Positions 14,063 through 14,171 of a stretch of DNA of 14,171 nt are shown here, in pieces. Where the stretch lies: assembly GCA_026770585.1 (NCBI GenBank), contig MU646459.1, positions 437,351 through 451,521 of the forward strand, given 5' to 3'. The first letter of the stretch is position 1. Each line of letters begins with the position of its first letter. The notes beneath the pieces are model-generated. The model ran no database searches and was not told the origin of the DNA. It saw nothing but the letters and a program-made list of their open reading frames with translations. The stretch comes from Baffinella frigidus. Lineage: Eukaryota > Cryptophyceae > Cryptomonadales > Baffinellaceae. The position numbers were made by a program, and so were the translations under genes.

Positions 14063-14171
14063 GCGCACCCCCCTCACTTCTCGTCCCTCGCCCTTCCCCC
14101 CTCCTTCACCCCTCCCCCCTCACCCCGCACCCCTCGTCGGTGCGGCCCGTTCCGTACCTGCGACCCATTCC
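14019..14171 (+). other. Intron of GRP94 continuing past the window edge
   Basis: C- and T-rich sequence after the last GT donor. I see no further exon before the window ends. The middle and C-terminal HSP90 domains are expected downstream. Confidence 0.6.

Overview
This window is nuclear DNA from a eukaryote, most likely a unicellular alga or related protist. Two protein-coding genes with GT-AG introns sit in a sea of microsatellites, foldback elements and dispersed repeats. Coding DNA is GC-rich. Telomere-like repeats are of the TTTAGGG type found in plants and many algae, and the chaperone gene reads like plant-type ER HSP90. I cannot name the species. The canonical GT-AG introns argue mildly against a core dinoflagellate.

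Layout. 1-660: purine-strand (GA)n arrays interrupted by a palindromic foldback element (family A). 660-2750: repeats with almost no coding signal, holding several family A copies (outer arms begin TACAGGGGTACC) and a second foldback family B (arms TATCCCTTAAGTGGC). 2860-3939, minus strand: a two-exon J-domain (HSP40-type) protein gene. 4058-6017: tandem and dispersed copies of repeat family C, including a 50-bp-arm hairpin, plus one copy of family D. 6121-6371: a nested pair of family A elements. 6680-8600: about 1.9 kb of degenerate TTTAGGG repeats with a 603-bp higher-order period. 8600-9490: unassigned sequence and inverted copies of families C and D. 9540-9734: upstream region of the second gene, with a palindromic TGACGTCA box. 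9735 to the window end, plus strand: the 5' part of a GRP94/endoplasmin (ER HSP90) gene, at least nine and perhaps ten exons.

The most striking feature is the architecture of the GRP94 gene. Every intron after the first is phase 0. Introns 5-8 consist largely of degenerate CCCTAAA-type telomere-like repeats in one orientation. At three separate exon edges the edge itself has been copied into the neighbouring intron: five decayed copies of the exon 5 acceptor plus its GxGMT motif in intron 4; a partial exon 7 copy, split by a 199-bp microsatellite insert, in intron 6; and a 117-bp tandem duplication covering the end of exon 9 and its donor, which may make an extra mini-exon. Together these look like a snapshot of introns growing by tandem duplication of splice-site-containing exon edges.

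Both genes encode chaperone-system proteins (an ER HSP90 and a J-domain co-chaperone). They are 5.8 kb apart on opposite strands, divergently oriented and separated by repeats, so no functional linkage is implied.
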